In this document: positions 10,303 through 19,026 of the stretch, in pieces | How positions within the stretch are numbered: position 1 is the stretch's first letter | Layout: each line of letters begins with the position of its first letter | Assembly (NCBI RefSeq): GCF_008123515.1 | Contig: NZ_VSSR01000065.1 | Span: forward strand, 1 to 64,000 | Source: Bradyrhizobium cytisi | Lineage (GTDB): Bacteria > Pseudomonadota > Alphaproteobacteria > Rhizobiales > Xanthobacteraceae | Length of the DNA: 64,000 nucleotides | Direction: 5' to 3' | Made by a program: the position numbers and the translations under genes | Notes under the pieces: generated by a model | Database searches by the model: none | What the model was told of the DNA's origin: nothing | The model's input: the letters and a program-made list of their open reading frames with translations, nothing else

Positions 10303-11082
10303 ATGACTGGAATGATGGCTTCTCATTTGGTTTCGCGATGGTCCGGCGCACTCTGGTCGGGAGCACTGGGCATCTGCGCAATCGTCGCCGTCATCCGTCC
10401 CGCCCAGGCCGATCCCCGCGCCGTGGTCGAGCTCTTCACCTCGCAGGGCTGCTCCTCCTGCCCGCCCGCCGACAAGGTCATCGGCGACCTCGCCAAGGAT
10501 CCCTCGATCATCGCGCTGAGCATGCCGATCGATTATTGGGACTATCTCGGCTGGAAGGACACGCTGGCAGATTCGCGTTTCTCGGCGCGGCAGCGCGCCT
10601 ATTCACGCATGCGCGGTGACCGCGAGGTCTACACGCCGCAGGTCGTGGTCAATGGCGCTGTGCATGTCATCGGCAGCGATCGGGCCGGCATCGAAAGCGC
10701 GATCGGCAAGACCGACAGGGGCACTGGCGTGATGAGCGTGCCGGTGACGATGTCGCTGGCAGGCAAGCAGATCAATGTATCGGTGGCCGCGGGCAACGAG
10801 CCGGCGATCTCGCATGGCGAGGTCTGGATCTGCTCGATTGCGAAATCGGTGCCAATCGAGATCAGCCGCGGCGAGAATCGCGGACAGCAGATCACCTACC
10901 ACAACGTGGTGCGCAATCTGCTCAAGGTCGGCGACTGGAACGGACATCCGGAAACCTGGACGGTGCCGCTTGAGAACCTCACCTCGCGCGATGGCGTCGA
11001 TGGTGCGGTGGTCTATGTCCAGGACGGCAGCCGCGAGAAGCCGGGCGCGATGCTGGGCGCGGCGTACACGTCACTGCACTGA
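10303..11082 (+). CDS. DUF1223 exported thioredoxin-like protein
   Basis: From ATG 10303 the protein has 259 residues. A hydrophobic signal segment (about residues 14-36, ending PAQA) precedes a DUF1223 (PF06764) domain. A CxxC motif CSSCPP (Cys50, Cys53) follows ELFTSQG, the family's thioredoxin-like active site. Later motifs DYLGWKD and YTPQVVVNG are also typical. The protein is probably periplasmic; its substrate is unknown. GTG 10291 and ATG 10315 are alternative starts; no ribosome-binding site clearly decides. The tandem 17-mers lie upstream. Confidence 0.82.
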   Translation: MTGMMASHLVSRWSGALWSGALGICAIVAVIRPAQADPRAVVELFTSQGCSSCPPADKVIGDLAKDPSIIALSMPIDYWDYLGWKDTLADSRFSARQRAYSRMRGDREVYTPQVVVNGAVHVIGSDRAGIESAIGKTDRGTGVMSVPVTMSLAGKQINVSVAAGNEPAISHGEVWICSIAKSVPIEISRGENRGQQITYHNVVRNLLKVGDWNGHPETWTVPLENLTSRDGVDGAVVYVQDGSREKPGAMLGAAYTSLH

Positions 11083-11601
11083 AGCGACGCGCGCTCAAGA
11101 TCGTCTCAAGACAATTTGTCTGTCGTCATTCCGGGGCGCGCGAAGCGCGAACTACGGTGCGCAATTGCGGCCAGCGACACCCCGACACAAACAAAAAAGG
11201 ACCAACTTGCGTTGGCCCTCCTTGTCGCGCGTACAGACCCGATCCTGTTCGACCCCGGGGGGCTGGGGGCTGAGGAATCCGGAACCGAAAGGACCGGGTC
11301 AACGCACAGAGGTCTTTTCGCAGTGCAGGGCGGCGGGCGGTGGGCGGAAAAGCGGCGATCCTGTGATTCCTGCTAACGATCCCGTGACGGTTTGCCGCTG
11401 AGGAGTTCCACCGTTGCATGTGTCATGATTCGCAACCGGTCCGCGAGATAAGCCACGGTCCTTCAAGAGCGCTCCAAAAGAGCCCTTCAAGAGCCTCTTG
11501 CGGCGGGGAACAGTTGGCGCAATCATGCCATTGTCATGATCCGCGGCTCCGGGGACGGTCTTCGCGGAGGCGGGTCGTGCTGATGCGACAGGAGGCGCTG
11601 C
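11083..11601. other. Gene-free spacer with a half repeat and a candidate small RNA
   Basis: The 519-bp gap between the DUF1223 and DUF2794 genes holds a truncated repeat at 11125-11169 (GTCATTCCGGGGCGCGCGAA..., like the left half of the copy at 20.7 kb). It also holds the structured minus-strand element at about 11190-11325 described separately. A short direct repeat GCTCTTGAAG or its complement occurs twice near 11460-11500. None of the reading frames in the gap looks like protein. Confidence 0.7.
11190..11325 (-). ncRNA. Candidate rod-shaped small RNA ending in an intrinsic terminator
   Basis: Read on the minus strand, GUGCGU pairs with ACGCGC (11307-11302 with 11232-11227). GACCCGGUCCU then pairs with AGGAUCGGGUC (11300-11290 with 11246-11236), and UUCGGUUCCGG with CCGGGGUCGAA (11289-11279 with 11258-11248), giving a long rod with a C-rich apical loop. 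Directly after it comes GGGCCAAC-GCAA-GUUGGUCC followed by six U (11193-11198). The G-U pairs become A-C mismatches on the other strand, which sets the orientation. The 5' end is a guess, no clear promoter was found, and the family was not recognised. Confidence 0.5.
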
Positions 11602-11973
11602 ATGAGCTTGACGCCGGAGGATGCCGATCCGAGCGAGCAGCGCGCAGTGGCGCGCCCCGCCGCTGCGAATGCCCAACTGAGCCGGGTGACGTTCAACCGG
11701 CTCGAGTTGAGCCGAATTCTCAATCTCTACGGCCGCATGGTCGCCGACGGCGAGTGGCGCGACTATGCCATCGACTTCCTGAAGGACCGCGCGGTGTTCT
11801 CGGTCTATCGCCGCGCCTCCGAAGTGCCGATCTACCGCATCGAGAAAGATCCGCGACTGGCCCGCAAGCAGGGCATGTACAGCGTGATCGCGGCGACCGG
11901 CCTGATCCTGCGCCGCGGCCACGAGCTCGACCGCGTGCTGCTGGTGATCGACCGGAAACTGGCGGTGGTGTAG
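11602..11973 (+). CDS. DUF2794 domain-containing protein
   Basis: The 123-residue cytoplasmic protein has a disordered N terminus (about 25 residues). The compact core runs from VTFNRLELSRILNLYGRMV through DFLKDRAVFSVYRRASEVPIYRIEKDP to LLVIDRKLAVV, which I recognise as DUF2794 (PF10984), a family largely restricted to alphaproteobacteria and of unknown function. A near-perfect ribosome-binding site AGGAGG lies 7 bases ahead of the ATG. It is monocistronic, followed by a palindromic repeat. Confidence 0.85.
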   Translation: MSLTPEDADPSEQRAVARPAAANAQLSRVTFNRLELSRILNLYGRMVADGEWRDYAIDFLKDRAVFSVYRRASEVPIYRIEKDPRLARKQGMYSVIAATGLILRRGHELDRVLLVIDRKLAVV

Positions 11974-11989
11974 CCACACCAACGCTGCA

Positions 11990-12074
11990 GTAGGGTGGGC
12001 AAAGGCGCAAAGCGCCGTGCCCACCATCTCTCCTCAATCGCCGCGGTGGGCACGCTACGCTTTGCCTACCCTAC
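11990..12074. repeat. Palindromic repeat, GTAGGGTGGGC family
   Basis: An imperfect inverted repeat runs from GTAGGGTGGGCAAAG at the left to CTTTGCCTACCCTAC at the right, with inner pairs GGCGCAAAGCGCC and GTGCCCACC / GGTGGGCAC. It separates the convergent DUF2794 and GNAT genes. A single copy is seen in this window. Confidence 0.85.
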
Positions 12075-12083
12075 GAGACCGGG

Positions 12084-12614
12084 TTATTTCGCCGGCACGG
12101 TGCTCGCGCCCTCGCCGAGGTCGCGCTGCATCATCACGGTATCCAGCCAGCGGCCGAACTTCAGGCCGACATTCGGGTGCGTGCCGATCATCTTGAAGCC
12201 GCCTCTGGTATGCACGCCGATCGAGCCGGCATTAGCGGAATCGCCGATGACCGCGATCATCTGGCGGAAGCCGCGCGCCTCGCATTCGATGATCAGCCGC
12301 TCCAGCAGCAGCGCGCCGATGCCGCGGCGGTGGAAGGCGGGATCGAGATAGATCGAGTTCTCGACCGTGAAGCGGTAGGCCGGGCGGGGCCGGTAGGCGC
12401 CGGCATAGGCGTAGCCGGCAACGCGGCCGTCGAGGACGGCGACGAAATAGGGATAGCCGCCGTCGACCAGCGTGCGATAGCGGCGCATCATCTCGGCGAG
12501 GTCAGGCGGCTCGATCTCGAACGTCGCGGTGCCCTCGCGGACGGCCTGCTGATAGATGGCGCTAATGGCGGGAAGGTCGGCCTCGGTCGTGGGCCTGATA
12601 TCGGGTGTGGACAT
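12084..12614 (-). CDS. GNAT N-acetyltransferase, phosphinothricin acetyltransferase-like
   Basis: The 176-residue GNAT enzyme resembles the Pat/Bar group, which acetylates phosphinothricin or methionine sulfoximine-like amines. The family-typical segments are IRPTTEADLPAISAIY, ENSIYLDPAFHRRGIGALLL (acetyl-CoA loop about 95-101) and HTRGGFKMIGTHPNVGLKFGRWLD. It starts at an ATG and is a single gene. The natural substrate is uncertain; many rhizobial relatives are annotated as Pat by similarity alone. Confidence 0.85.
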   Translation of the reverse strand: MSTPDIRPTTEADLPAISAIYQQAVREGTATFEIEPPDLAEMMRRYRTLVDGGYPYFVAVLDGRVAGYAYAGAYRPRPAYRFTVENSIYLDPAFHRRGIGALLLERLIIECEARGFRQMIAVIGDSANAGSIGVHTRGGFKMIGTHPNVGLKFGRWLDTVMMQRDLGEGASTVPAK

Positions 12615-12676
12615 GGGCGGAACATTAGAGCGTTCGCGCGGCGGCTGGAAGAGGCAACGGCGTTTCCACGCACTCC

Positions 12677-12762
12677 GTCATTGCGAGGAGCCCTTGCGAC
12701 GAAGCAATCCAGAAATGCATCCGCGGGGGGAGTCTGGATTGCTTCGCTTCGCTCGCAATGAC
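12677..12762. repeat. Palindromic repeat, GTCATTGCGAG family
   Basis: The outer ends are GTCATTGCGAG and CTCGCAATGAC, with inner words GCAATCCAG and CTGGATTGC in inverted order. It has the same overall plan as the GTCAT/CCAGTA elements but different sequence. It lies upstream of the GNAT gene and downstream of the Bax-inhibitor-like gene. Confidence 0.85.
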
Positions 12763-12790
12763 GGTGTTTGTGGGGACAGCTCGGCCCCAA

Positions 12791-12819
12791 ACAAAAACCC
12801 CGGCCTCGCGGCCGGGGTT
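12791..12819 (-). terminator. Terminator of the Bax-inhibitor-1-like gene
   Basis: Arms AACCCCGGCC and GGCCGGGGTT (10 bp, loop TCGC) are followed on the minus strand by a T-rich run. It begins about 27 bases after the stop of the leftward gene, a textbook intrinsic terminator. Confidence 0.9.
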
Positions 12820-12845
12820 CGGATCCGTTCTCTCAGGTCTGGCGC

Positions 12846-13637
12846 TTAGTCGCGCTGGCCGAGGAGCTGCAGCAGCAGCGTGAACAGGTTGATGAAGTTC
12901 AGGTACAGCGACAGCGCACCGGAGATCGCCGCGCGCTCGGCGATGTCGCCGCCGGCCGAAGCGTAGCCGTAGATGTAGTCGTTCTTCAGCCGCTGCGTAT
13001 CCCAGGCGGTGAGGCCGGCGAATACCAGCACGCCAACCACCGACACGATGAACTGCAGCGCCGTGCTGGCCAGGAACAGGTTCACCAGGCTCGCGATGAT
13101 GATGCCGATCAGGCCCATGAACAGGAACGAGCCCATGCCGCTCATGTCACGCTTGGTGGTGTAGCCGTAGAGGCTCAGCGCGCCGAAGGTCGCCGCGGTG
13201 ATGAAGAACACCCGCACGATCGAGGTGTGCGTGTACACCAGGAAGATCGAGGACAGCGAGATGCCCATCAGCGCCGAGAACACCCAGAACAGGATCTGGG
13301 CGGTCGAGGGGGCGAGACGGTTGATGCCAGCCGAGATCACGAACACCATGGCGAGCGGCGCCAGCATGAACAGCCACTTCAGCGGGCTCACGAACATCGC
13401 GTAGCCGAACGGCGTCAGGAACAGCTTGCCGACGCGGACGGCTTCCGCGGTCGGAACGTCGGTCACGGCAGCCATGTAGACGCCGAGTGCGGCGAGGCCA
13501 GTGATGGCGAGGCCAATGCTCATGTAGTTGTAGATGCGCAGCATATAGGCGCGCAGACCGGCATCGACCGTCGCGGCGTCAACACGCCCGGCGGCCCTGC
13601 CGAAAGGAGAAGCGTAATTGCGGTCTAGGTCCGACAT
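12846..13637 (-). CDS. Bax inhibitor-1/YccA family membrane protein
   Basis: The 263-residue integral membrane protein has seven hydrophobic segments starting at about residue 38 and a short cytoplasmic N terminus. Family motifs include GLAITGLAALGVY, FVFSALMGISLSSIFLVYT-like text, and LTAWDTQRLKNDY near the C terminus, where the conserved Asp of the BI-1 pH sensor lies. Members are proposed calcium-leak channels; YccA in E. coli modulates FtsH. It starts at an ATG, is monocistronic, and has its own strong terminator. Confidence 0.9.
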   Translation of the reverse strand: MSDLDRNYASPFGRAAGRVDAATVDAGLRAYMLRIYNYMSIGLAITGLAALGVYMAAVTDVPTAEAVRVGKLFLTPFGYAMFVSPLKWLFMLAPLAMVFVISAGINRLAPSTAQILFWVFSALMGISLSSIFLVYTHTSIVRVFFITAATFGALSLYGYTTKRDMSGMGSFLFMGLIGIIIASLVNLFLASTALQFIVSVVGVLVFAGLTAWDTQRLKNDYIYGYASAGGDIAERAAISGALSLYLNFINLFTLLLQLLGQRD

Positions 13638-13910
13638 GGTCGAATTCCCGTTGGTTGGCCCGGTCCGGCATGAGGGTCGCCATGCCGCCGGTTCGTCAAA
13701 CTCTATCTCGGATACCGATGTCTGCCGACATTAAATTTGGCTAACAATCGGGGCTCCGAACCCATCCGATATGTGGGAAACTAACACATTCGGTGCAACC
13801 GTCCACGCGCGGCCGAATGTCGCCCTTGGCGCGCAATCCTGACGAGCAGACGTGGTTAAGCGCGGGGAATCGCGCGATTCCGGTCCGGCGCAGCCTCCCG
13901 CTACCTTTTG

Positions 13911-16481
13911 TCACAAATTGCGCAACACCGTGGCAGGCTTTTTGTTCAACGCCAGCAGCGTGCCGGCGAGCCCGAGCCCGACGGTGACGATCAGGGCGGC
14001 GGCCACCACGCCGGCCGCGCTGCCGGCCTGCCAGACGAAGGTCAGCGTCATCAGCCGGGTCACGATCATCCAGGCCGCGATGCTGCCGGCGATCACGCCG
14101 AATACGGCGGTGGCGAGCCCGATCAGGAGATATTCGAGCGCATAAGCGCCGAGCAGCCGCAGCCGCGTGGCGCCCAGCGTCTTCAGGATCACCGCGTCAT
14201 AGACTCGATGGCGGTGACCGGCGGCGAGCGCGCCGCCCAGCACCAGGATCGCCGAGATCAGGGTCACGGCGCTGGCGCCGCGGATCGCGAGCGCGAGGTT
14301 GGTCACGACCGCGCCGACCGTCTCCATCACCTCGCGCACGCGCACGCTCGTCACCATCGGATAGGCATCCGCCACCTGCTTGATGATCTTGCCGTCGCCG
14401 GTCGCATCGCCGCCGGCTTCGGTCAGCGTCGCGATGTGGGTATGCGGCGCGCCCTTGAAGGCGTTCGGCGAGAACACCAGCACGAAATTGATGCCGAGCC
14501 CCTGCCAGTCGATGGTGCGGAGATTGCCGATTTTCGCCGGGATGTCGCGGCCGAGCACGTTGACCACGACCTCGTCGCCGAGCTTGAGGCCGAGGCCGTC
14601 GGCGATCTTCTTCTCCATCGAGACCAGTGGCGGGCCGGAATAGTCGGCGCCCCACCATTCGCCCTCGACCACCTTGGAGCCCTTTGGCAGCTCGCCGGTG
14701 TAGGTCAGGCCACGGTCGCTCTGCAGCACCCATTCGGAATCGGTGGTGGGCTTGAGCTCCTCGGCGCGGACGCCGCGCGCACCGACGATGCGCCCGCGCA
14801 GCATCGGCACGTCCTCGACCTTCGCGCCAGGGGCGATCTGCCGCAGATAATCGTCGAACGGTGCGGCCTGGGTGCTTGGAATGTCGATGAAGTAGAACGC
14901 CGGCGCGCGATCAGGCAACGCCGCCAGGAACTGCCGGCGCAGATTGCCGTCGATCTGGGTGATGGTGACGAGCACGGCGAGGCCGAGACCGAGCGAGAGC
15001 ACGACCGAGGGCGTCAGTGCGCCCGGCCGGTGGATGTTGGCGATCGCAAGCCGCAGCATGGTGAAGCGCGTGCGCGGCAGCCGTCGCGCGATGGCCATCA
15101 GCACGGCGGCGACACCGCGCAGCACTGCGAACACGACGACGGAGGAGGCCACGAACACCGCCGCGATGCGCTTGTCGAAGGACAGGCCGATCACGACCGC
15201 AACCAGCAGCGCGACGACGACGCCCATGAAAACGAGGTAGCTCCACCGCGGCCGATGCCATTCGGCAGCGATGGTGTCGCGGAACAGCGCGGCGACCGGC
15301 ACGTCGTGCACGCGTCCAAGCGGCCACAGGCCGAAGGCGAGCGCGGTCAAAAGGCCGTAGACAAAGGACAGCGCGAGCTCGCCGGCATGCACGGCCGGCA
15401 CCACCGGCAGCGGCAACAGCTTGCCGAACAGGCCGACGATGGCAAACGGCATCGCCGCGCCGAGCGCCAGGCCAATCACCGAACCGATCCCGGCGAGCAG
15501 GACGACCTGCGCGAGATAGATGCCGAACACGTCGCGCCCCGTGGCGCCAACGGCCTTGAGGGCCGCGATCACCTCGAGCCGGCGGTCGATATGGCTCTTC
15601 ACCGCGTTGGCGACGCCGACGCCGCCCACCAAAAGCGCAGCGAGCCCGACCAGGGTCAGGAATTGCGTGAAGCGGCCGATATTGCGCTCGAGCTGCGGCG
15701 AGGCGTTGGAGCGGCTGCGGACTTCCCAGCCGGCCTGCGGCGCCGCGTTGCGCGCGTCCGCAATGAAGGCATCGGTGGCACGGTCGCTGTTGGCGCTATC
15801 CGGCAGCTTCACCCGGTAGACCCAGCGCACCAGGCTGCCGGGCTGGATCAGGCCGGTGGCGCGCAGGGCGGCCTCGCTGATCAGGAAGCGCGGGCCGAAA
15901 CCGATGCCGCCGGCGAGCTTATCGGGCTCGGCCTCGACGCTGCTGCGGATCTGGAAGGTCGCGGAGCCGATGGTGACGCGGTCGCCGATCTTGAGGGAGA
16001 GACGCGCAAGAAGCGTCGGATCGGCGGCGGCGCCGAACGCGCCGTCGCGCTCCGTGAGCAGATCGGTCAGCGGCAGTTGCGGCGCCAGCGTGAGTTGGCC
16101 GAGCATCGGGTAGGTGTCGTCGACCGCCTTCATCTCGACCAGCGCCAGCTTGCCCTCGGCCGAGCGCGCCATGCCGCGCAGGGTGGAGGCCACGGAGACT
16201 GTGCCGCGCGAGCGCAGGAAGGCAACTTCCTCGGGCTTGGCTTCGCGCTGGAACAGCACAAAGGAGACGTCGCCGCCGAGCAGCGTGCGCCCCTCGCGCG
16301 CGAGGCCGTCGCTCAGGCTCGCCGACACCGAGCCGACGCCGGCGATCGCCATCACGCCGAGCGCGATGCAGGCGATGAAGACGTAGAAGCCGCGCAGGCC
16401 CCCGCGCAATTCGCGCAGCGCGTAGCGCAGCGACAGTGCGACGCCGTTCGGCTTCGCAAACGGTTCGACAGCAATGCTCAT
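13911..16481 (-). CDS. ABC transporter permease, FtsX/MacB type (YbbP-like)
   Basis: The 856-residue permease has two FtsX-type domains: one membrane segment near residues 33-55, a large periplasmic domain, three to four segments around 260-400, further segments, a second periplasmic domain with LKLGDEVVVNVLGRDI-type beta structure, and three segments at the C terminus. This is the YbbP/lipoprotein-transport-like layout of mechanotransmitting ABC systems. The start ATG overlaps the stop of the ATPase gene (ATGA). The neighbouring TesA-like esterase is the usual partner locus in many proteobacteria. Confidence 0.88.
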   Translation of the reverse strand: MSIAVEPFAKPNGVALSLRYALRELRGGLRGFYVFIACIALGVMAIAGVGSVSASLSDGLAREGRTLLGGDVSFVLFQREAKPEEVAFLRSRGTVSVASTLRGMARSAEGKLALVEMKAVDDTYPMLGQLTLAPQLPLTDLLTERDGAFGAAADPTLLARLSLKIGDRVTIGSATFQIRSSVEAEPDKLAGGIGFGPRFLISEAALRATGLIQPGSLVRWVYRVKLPDSANSDRATDAFIADARNAAPQAGWEVRSRSNASPQLERNIGRFTQFLTLVGLAALLVGGVGVANAVKSHIDRRLEVIAALKAVGATGRDVFGIYLAQVVLLAGIGSVIGLALGAAMPFAIVGLFGKLLPLPVVPAVHAGELALSFVYGLLTALAFGLWPLGRVHDVPVAALFRDTIAAEWHRPRWSYLVFMGVVVALLVAVVIGLSFDKRIAAVFVASSVVVFAVLRGVAAVLMAIARRLPRTRFTMLRLAIANIHRPGALTPSVVLSLGLGLAVLVTITQIDGNLRRQFLAALPDRAPAFYFIDIPSTQAAPFDDYLRQIAPGAKVEDVPMLRGRIVGARGVRAEELKPTTDSEWVLQSDRGLTYTGELPKGSKVVEGEWWGADYSGPPLVSMEKKIADGLGLKLGDEVVVNVLGRDIPAKIGNLRTIDWQGLGINFVLVFSPNAFKGAPHTHIATLTEAGGDATGDGKIIKQVADAYPMVTSVRVREVMETVGAVVTNLALAIRGASAVTLISAILVLGGALAAGHRHRVYDAVILKTLGATRLRLLGAYALEYLLIGLATAVFGVIAGSIAAWMIVTRLMTLTFVWQAGSAAGVVAAALIVTVGLGLAGTLLALNKKPATVLRNL

Positions 16482-17200
16482 GCTTTGGTCGTCTGCGTGT
16501 CGATGCGGCCCGAGCGCAGGCGGATCACGCGATCGCAGCGATGCGCGAGCGAGGAATCGTGCGTGACCAGCACCAGCGTCATGCCGCGCTCGGCATGCTT
16601 GGTGAAGAGCAGATCGATGATCTGCTTTCCCGTGGTCTCGTCGAGATTGCCGGTCGGCTCGTCGGCGACGAGGATGGCGGGATCGGGTGCCAGCGCGCGC
16701 GCAAGCGCCACGCGTTGCTGCTCGCCGCCGGAGAGCTGCGTTGGATAATGATGCAGGCGATCACCGAGCCCGACCGATTGCAGCTCCTCGGCTGCGCGCT
16801 TGTTGGCATCGGGATTGCCGGCGAGCTCGAGCGGCACGGCGACGTTCTCCAGCGCTGTCATAGTCGGGATCAGATGGAAGGACTGGAAGACGATGCCGAC
16901 CTGGCGGCCGCGGAAGCGGGCCAGCGCGTCCTCGTCGAGGGCATTGAAAGGCGTGCCGTTGACCACCACCTCTCCGCTATCAGGACGCTCCAGCCCCGCC
17001 ATCACCATCAGCAGCGTGGATTTGCCCGAGCCTGACGGGCCGATCAGGCCGATCGTCTCCCCCGAGCCGACGCGCAGGCTGATATCCTTGAGGATGTGAA
17101 CGCGTGCCGCCCCCGATCCCAATGAGAGATTGACGTTGGAGATGGCGATGGTGTCCGGCGCGGTGCCGGCGAGCGAAGAGGATTCGATGCGACTGTCCAT
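16478..17200 (-). CDS. ABC transporter ATP-binding protein (YbbA-like)
   Basis: The 240-residue ATPase of the MacB/LolD class powers the downstream FtsX-type permease. Walker A GPSGSGKS is at 54-61, the signature LSGGE at 156-160, Walker B ILVADEP at 176-182, and the H-loop in LVTHDSSLAHR. The ATG at 17200 is chosen; an in-frame TTG at 17218 is the only longer option. It is divergent from the TesA-like esterase, whose coding region begins about 55 bp away. Confidence 0.93.
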   Translation of the reverse strand: MDSRIESSSLAGTAPDTIAISNVNLSLGSGAARVHILKDISLRVGSGETIGLIGPSGSGKSTLLMVMAGLERPDSGEVVVNGTPFNALDEDALARFRGRQVGIVFQSFHLIPTMTALENVAVPLELAGNPDANKRAAEELQSVGLGDRLHHYPTQLSGGEQQRVALARALAPDPAILVADEPTGNLDETTGKQIIDLLFTKHAERGMTLVLVTHDSSLAHRCDRVIRLRSGRIDTQTTKA

Positions 17201-17255
17201 GGTCCGGTCATATGGCAACTCCGCACGCGCGGTCGAGAGGCGTTACAGATTCTTC

Positions 17256-17891
17256 ATGCACATAGCCGTGTTGATGCTCGCTTTGATGACGGTCGTGAAC
17301 CCGGCTTGGGCAGAAGCGACCAAGCCGATCAAGCTTGTTGTTTTGGGCGATTCCTTGAGTGCCGGTCTCGGCCTTCCGGCCCAGGACGCGTTTCCGGCCA
17401 GGCTGCAAAAAGCCTTGCAAGCCAAAGGTATAGCCGTGGACATGACCAACGCGGGCGTGTCCGGCGACACCTCGTCGGGGGGCCGCGACCGGCTCGACTG
17501 GTCGGTGCCCGACGGAACCGAGGGCGTCATCGTCGAGCTCGGCGCCAATGACGCGCTGCGCGGCATCGACCCCGGCTTGACGCGCGCGGCGCTGACCGAC
17601 ATCGTCGGGCGTCTCAAGGCGCGCAAGATCGCCGTGTTGCTGTGTGGGATGCAGGCGCCGCCGAATTTGGGCGCGGATTATGGCGCGCGCTTCAATTCGA
17701 TTTATCCGGATCTGGCGAAACAGTTCGACGTGCCGCTCTATCCGTTCTTCCTCGACGGTGTCGCGGCCGACGCCAAGCTCAACCAGGCCGACGGCATTCA
17801 CCCGACTGCCGAAGGCGTCGACATCATCGTCGACAACATGCTGCCCACGGTAGAGGCATTCCTGCGCACGATCGGCGAGCAACGCCGCTGA
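17256..17891 (+). CDS. tesA: Arylesterase / lysophospholipase, TesA-like SGNH hydrolase
   Basis: The 211-residue periplasmic hydrolase has a signal peptide of about 19 residues ending AWA. Its SGNH blocks are GDSLS with nucleophile Ser33, the glycine block, GAND with Asn98, and DGIHP with Asp179 and His182. TesA enzymes cleave acyl-CoA, aryl and lysophospholipid esters. The ATG at 17256 is used, but its signal peptide lacks basic residues; ATG 17199 would add an arginine-rich segment (ERRYRFF) and is a real alternative. A hairpin terminator follows. Confidence 0.9.
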   Translation: MHIAVLMLALMTVVNPAWAEATKPIKLVVLGDSLSAGLGLPAQDAFPARLQKALQAKGIAVDMTNAGVSGDTSSGGRDRLDWSVPDGTEGVIVELGANDALRGIDPGLTRAALTDIVGRLKARKIAVLLCGMQAPPNLGADYGARFNSIYPDLAKQFDVPLYPFFLDGVAADAKLNQADGIHPTAEGVDIIVDNMLPTVEAFLRTIGEQRR

Positions 17892-17906
17892 AAAGCAGGC
17901 AGCGCC

Positions 17907-17928
17907 AACCCTGACAACCAGGGTTTTC
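17907..17928 (+). terminator. Terminator after the TesA-like gene
   Basis: Arms AACCCTG and CAGGGTT with a five-base loop and TTTT overlapping the right arm lie 15 bases after the stop codon. Confidence 0.65.
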
Positions 17929-18019
17929 CCGGTGTAGCCTCGGGCACTCTTCGCAGAGTCACACAACTGCGATAGGAATTGAAGTACAGATGATTCGTCG
18001 CCGGCTCTAAAATTTGGAT

Positions 18020-18041
18020 ATGATCCTTACCCTCGGATCAT
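18020..18041. repeat. Inverted repeat ahead of thpR
   Basis: ATGATCC and GGATCAT are separated by eight bases, ending 25 bp before the thpR start. It could be an operator or a leader hairpin; nothing more can be said. Confidence 0.4.
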
Positions 18042-18066
18042 GCCCAAGCATCGGGAGTGCGAAACG

Positions 18067-18603
18067 ATGCCGCGTTTGTTCACTGGTCTGGAAATCCCGG
18101 CCGAGGTCTGCCAGACGCTTTCCAATTTGCGAGGTGGCCTTCCAGGCGCCCGCTGGATCGATCCCGAAAATTATCACGTCACCCTGCGCTTCATCGGCGA
18201 CATCGACGGCGTCTCCGCCAACGAGATCGCATCGATGCTGTTTCGCGTCGACCGCAAGCCTTTCGAAGTGAAAGTGCAGGGCTTGCAAAGCTTCGGCGGC
18301 CGCAAGCCGCGCGCGGTGGTTGCCACCATCGCGCCGAGCAAGCCGCTGATGGAATTGCAGGCCGAACTCGAGCGCCTGATGCAGCGGATCGGCCTCGATC
18401 CGGAGGGGCGCAAATTCATTCCGCATGTCACGCTGGCCCGGCTGCATGACGCCACCGACCGCGACGTCGCCGACTATCTGTCGCTGCGCGGCTACTTCCC
18501 GAGCAAGGCGTTCACGGCCGAGCGGTTCGTGCTGTTCTCGTCGCGCGCGTCGACCGGCGGCGGCCCGTATGTGGTCGAGGACGCCTACGAGCTGTGCGAG
18601 TAA
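18067..18603 (+). CDS. thpR: RNA 2',3'-cyclic phosphodiesterase ThpR (2'-5' RNA ligase family)
   Basis: The 178-residue enzyme of the 2H phosphoesterase superfamily has two HxTx signatures, HVTL at 37-40 and HVTL at 120-123, which form the active site. It opens 2',3'-cyclic phosphates to 2'-phosphates and was first seen as a tRNA half ligase. The ATG at 18067 is preferred to an upstream one at 18040 because MPRLFTGLEIP is the family N terminus. It converges on the vapBC pair. Confidence 0.92.
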   Translation: MPRLFTGLEIPAEVCQTLSNLRGGLPGARWIDPENYHVTLRFIGDIDGVSANEIASMLFRVDRKPFEVKVQGLQSFGGRKPRAVVATIAPSKPLMELQAELERLMQRIGLDPEGRKFIPHVTLARLHDATDRDVADYLSLRGYFPSKAFTAERFVLFSSRASTGGGPYVVEDAYELCE

Positions 18604-18621
18604 GGTCTTCACCTCGGCGCG

Positions 18622-19026
18622 CTATCGCAGCGGCGCCACGCCCGATCGGTTGATGTCGGTCTTCGCAAAGTCCTCGCCTTTGAACAGCAATGGTTCGCTG
18701 CGGGTGATGGCCAGCGCGTACGAAAAGCAGTCACCGTAGTTGAGCGACGCGGCGTGACGCCCCTTCCCGTAGCGCCGCCACGCGCGCCGTGCTGCATCGG
18801 CTTGTCCGGCATCGACCGACACGATCTCGGCGCCGATCTTGACGAGCCAAAGGTCGAACTCGCGGCCACCCGCATCGCCCAGTCGCGTCTCGATCACCAT
18901 AGTTGCTTCAAGTACGGTTGCCGCGGAGATCAGGCGGATCGGATCATCCACGATCAGTCGCTCAATATCTGCTGCATCGTCTTCGTTGAGCGCGATTGCC
19001 ACGATCGCCGACGTATCAATCACCAT
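18622..19026 (-). CDS. vapC: VapC-type PIN-domain ribonuclease toxin
   Basis: The 134-residue PIN-domain toxin has acidic active-site residues Asp4 (MVIDTSA), Glu40 (ATVLEAT), Asp99 (NYGDCFSYA) and an Asp around 119-124 (GEDFAKTD). Its likely role is magnesium-dependent cleavage of tRNA or rRNA, held in check by the upstream antitoxin. The start codon overlaps the antitoxin stop by one base (TGATG), as in most vapBC operons. All catalytic acids are intact. Confidence 0.93.
   Translation of the reverse strand: MVIDTSAIVAIALNEDDAADIERLIVDDPIRLISAATVLEATMVIETRLGDAGGREFDLWLVKIGAEIVSVDAGQADAARRAWRRYGKGRHAASLNYGDCFSYALAITRSEPLLFKGEDFAKTDINRSGVAPLR

Noticed and set aside
11241..11300. tRNA-like TTCGACC word
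   Set aside because: No acceptor or anticodon arms can be formed; the word belongs to the rod hairpin of the candidate small RNA.
13908..16748. Very long plus-strand open frame (946 codons) opposite the FtsX-type permease
   Set aside because: It is antisense to a clear ABC permease and its ATPase; composition is Arg/Gln/His-rich shadow sequence with no family features.
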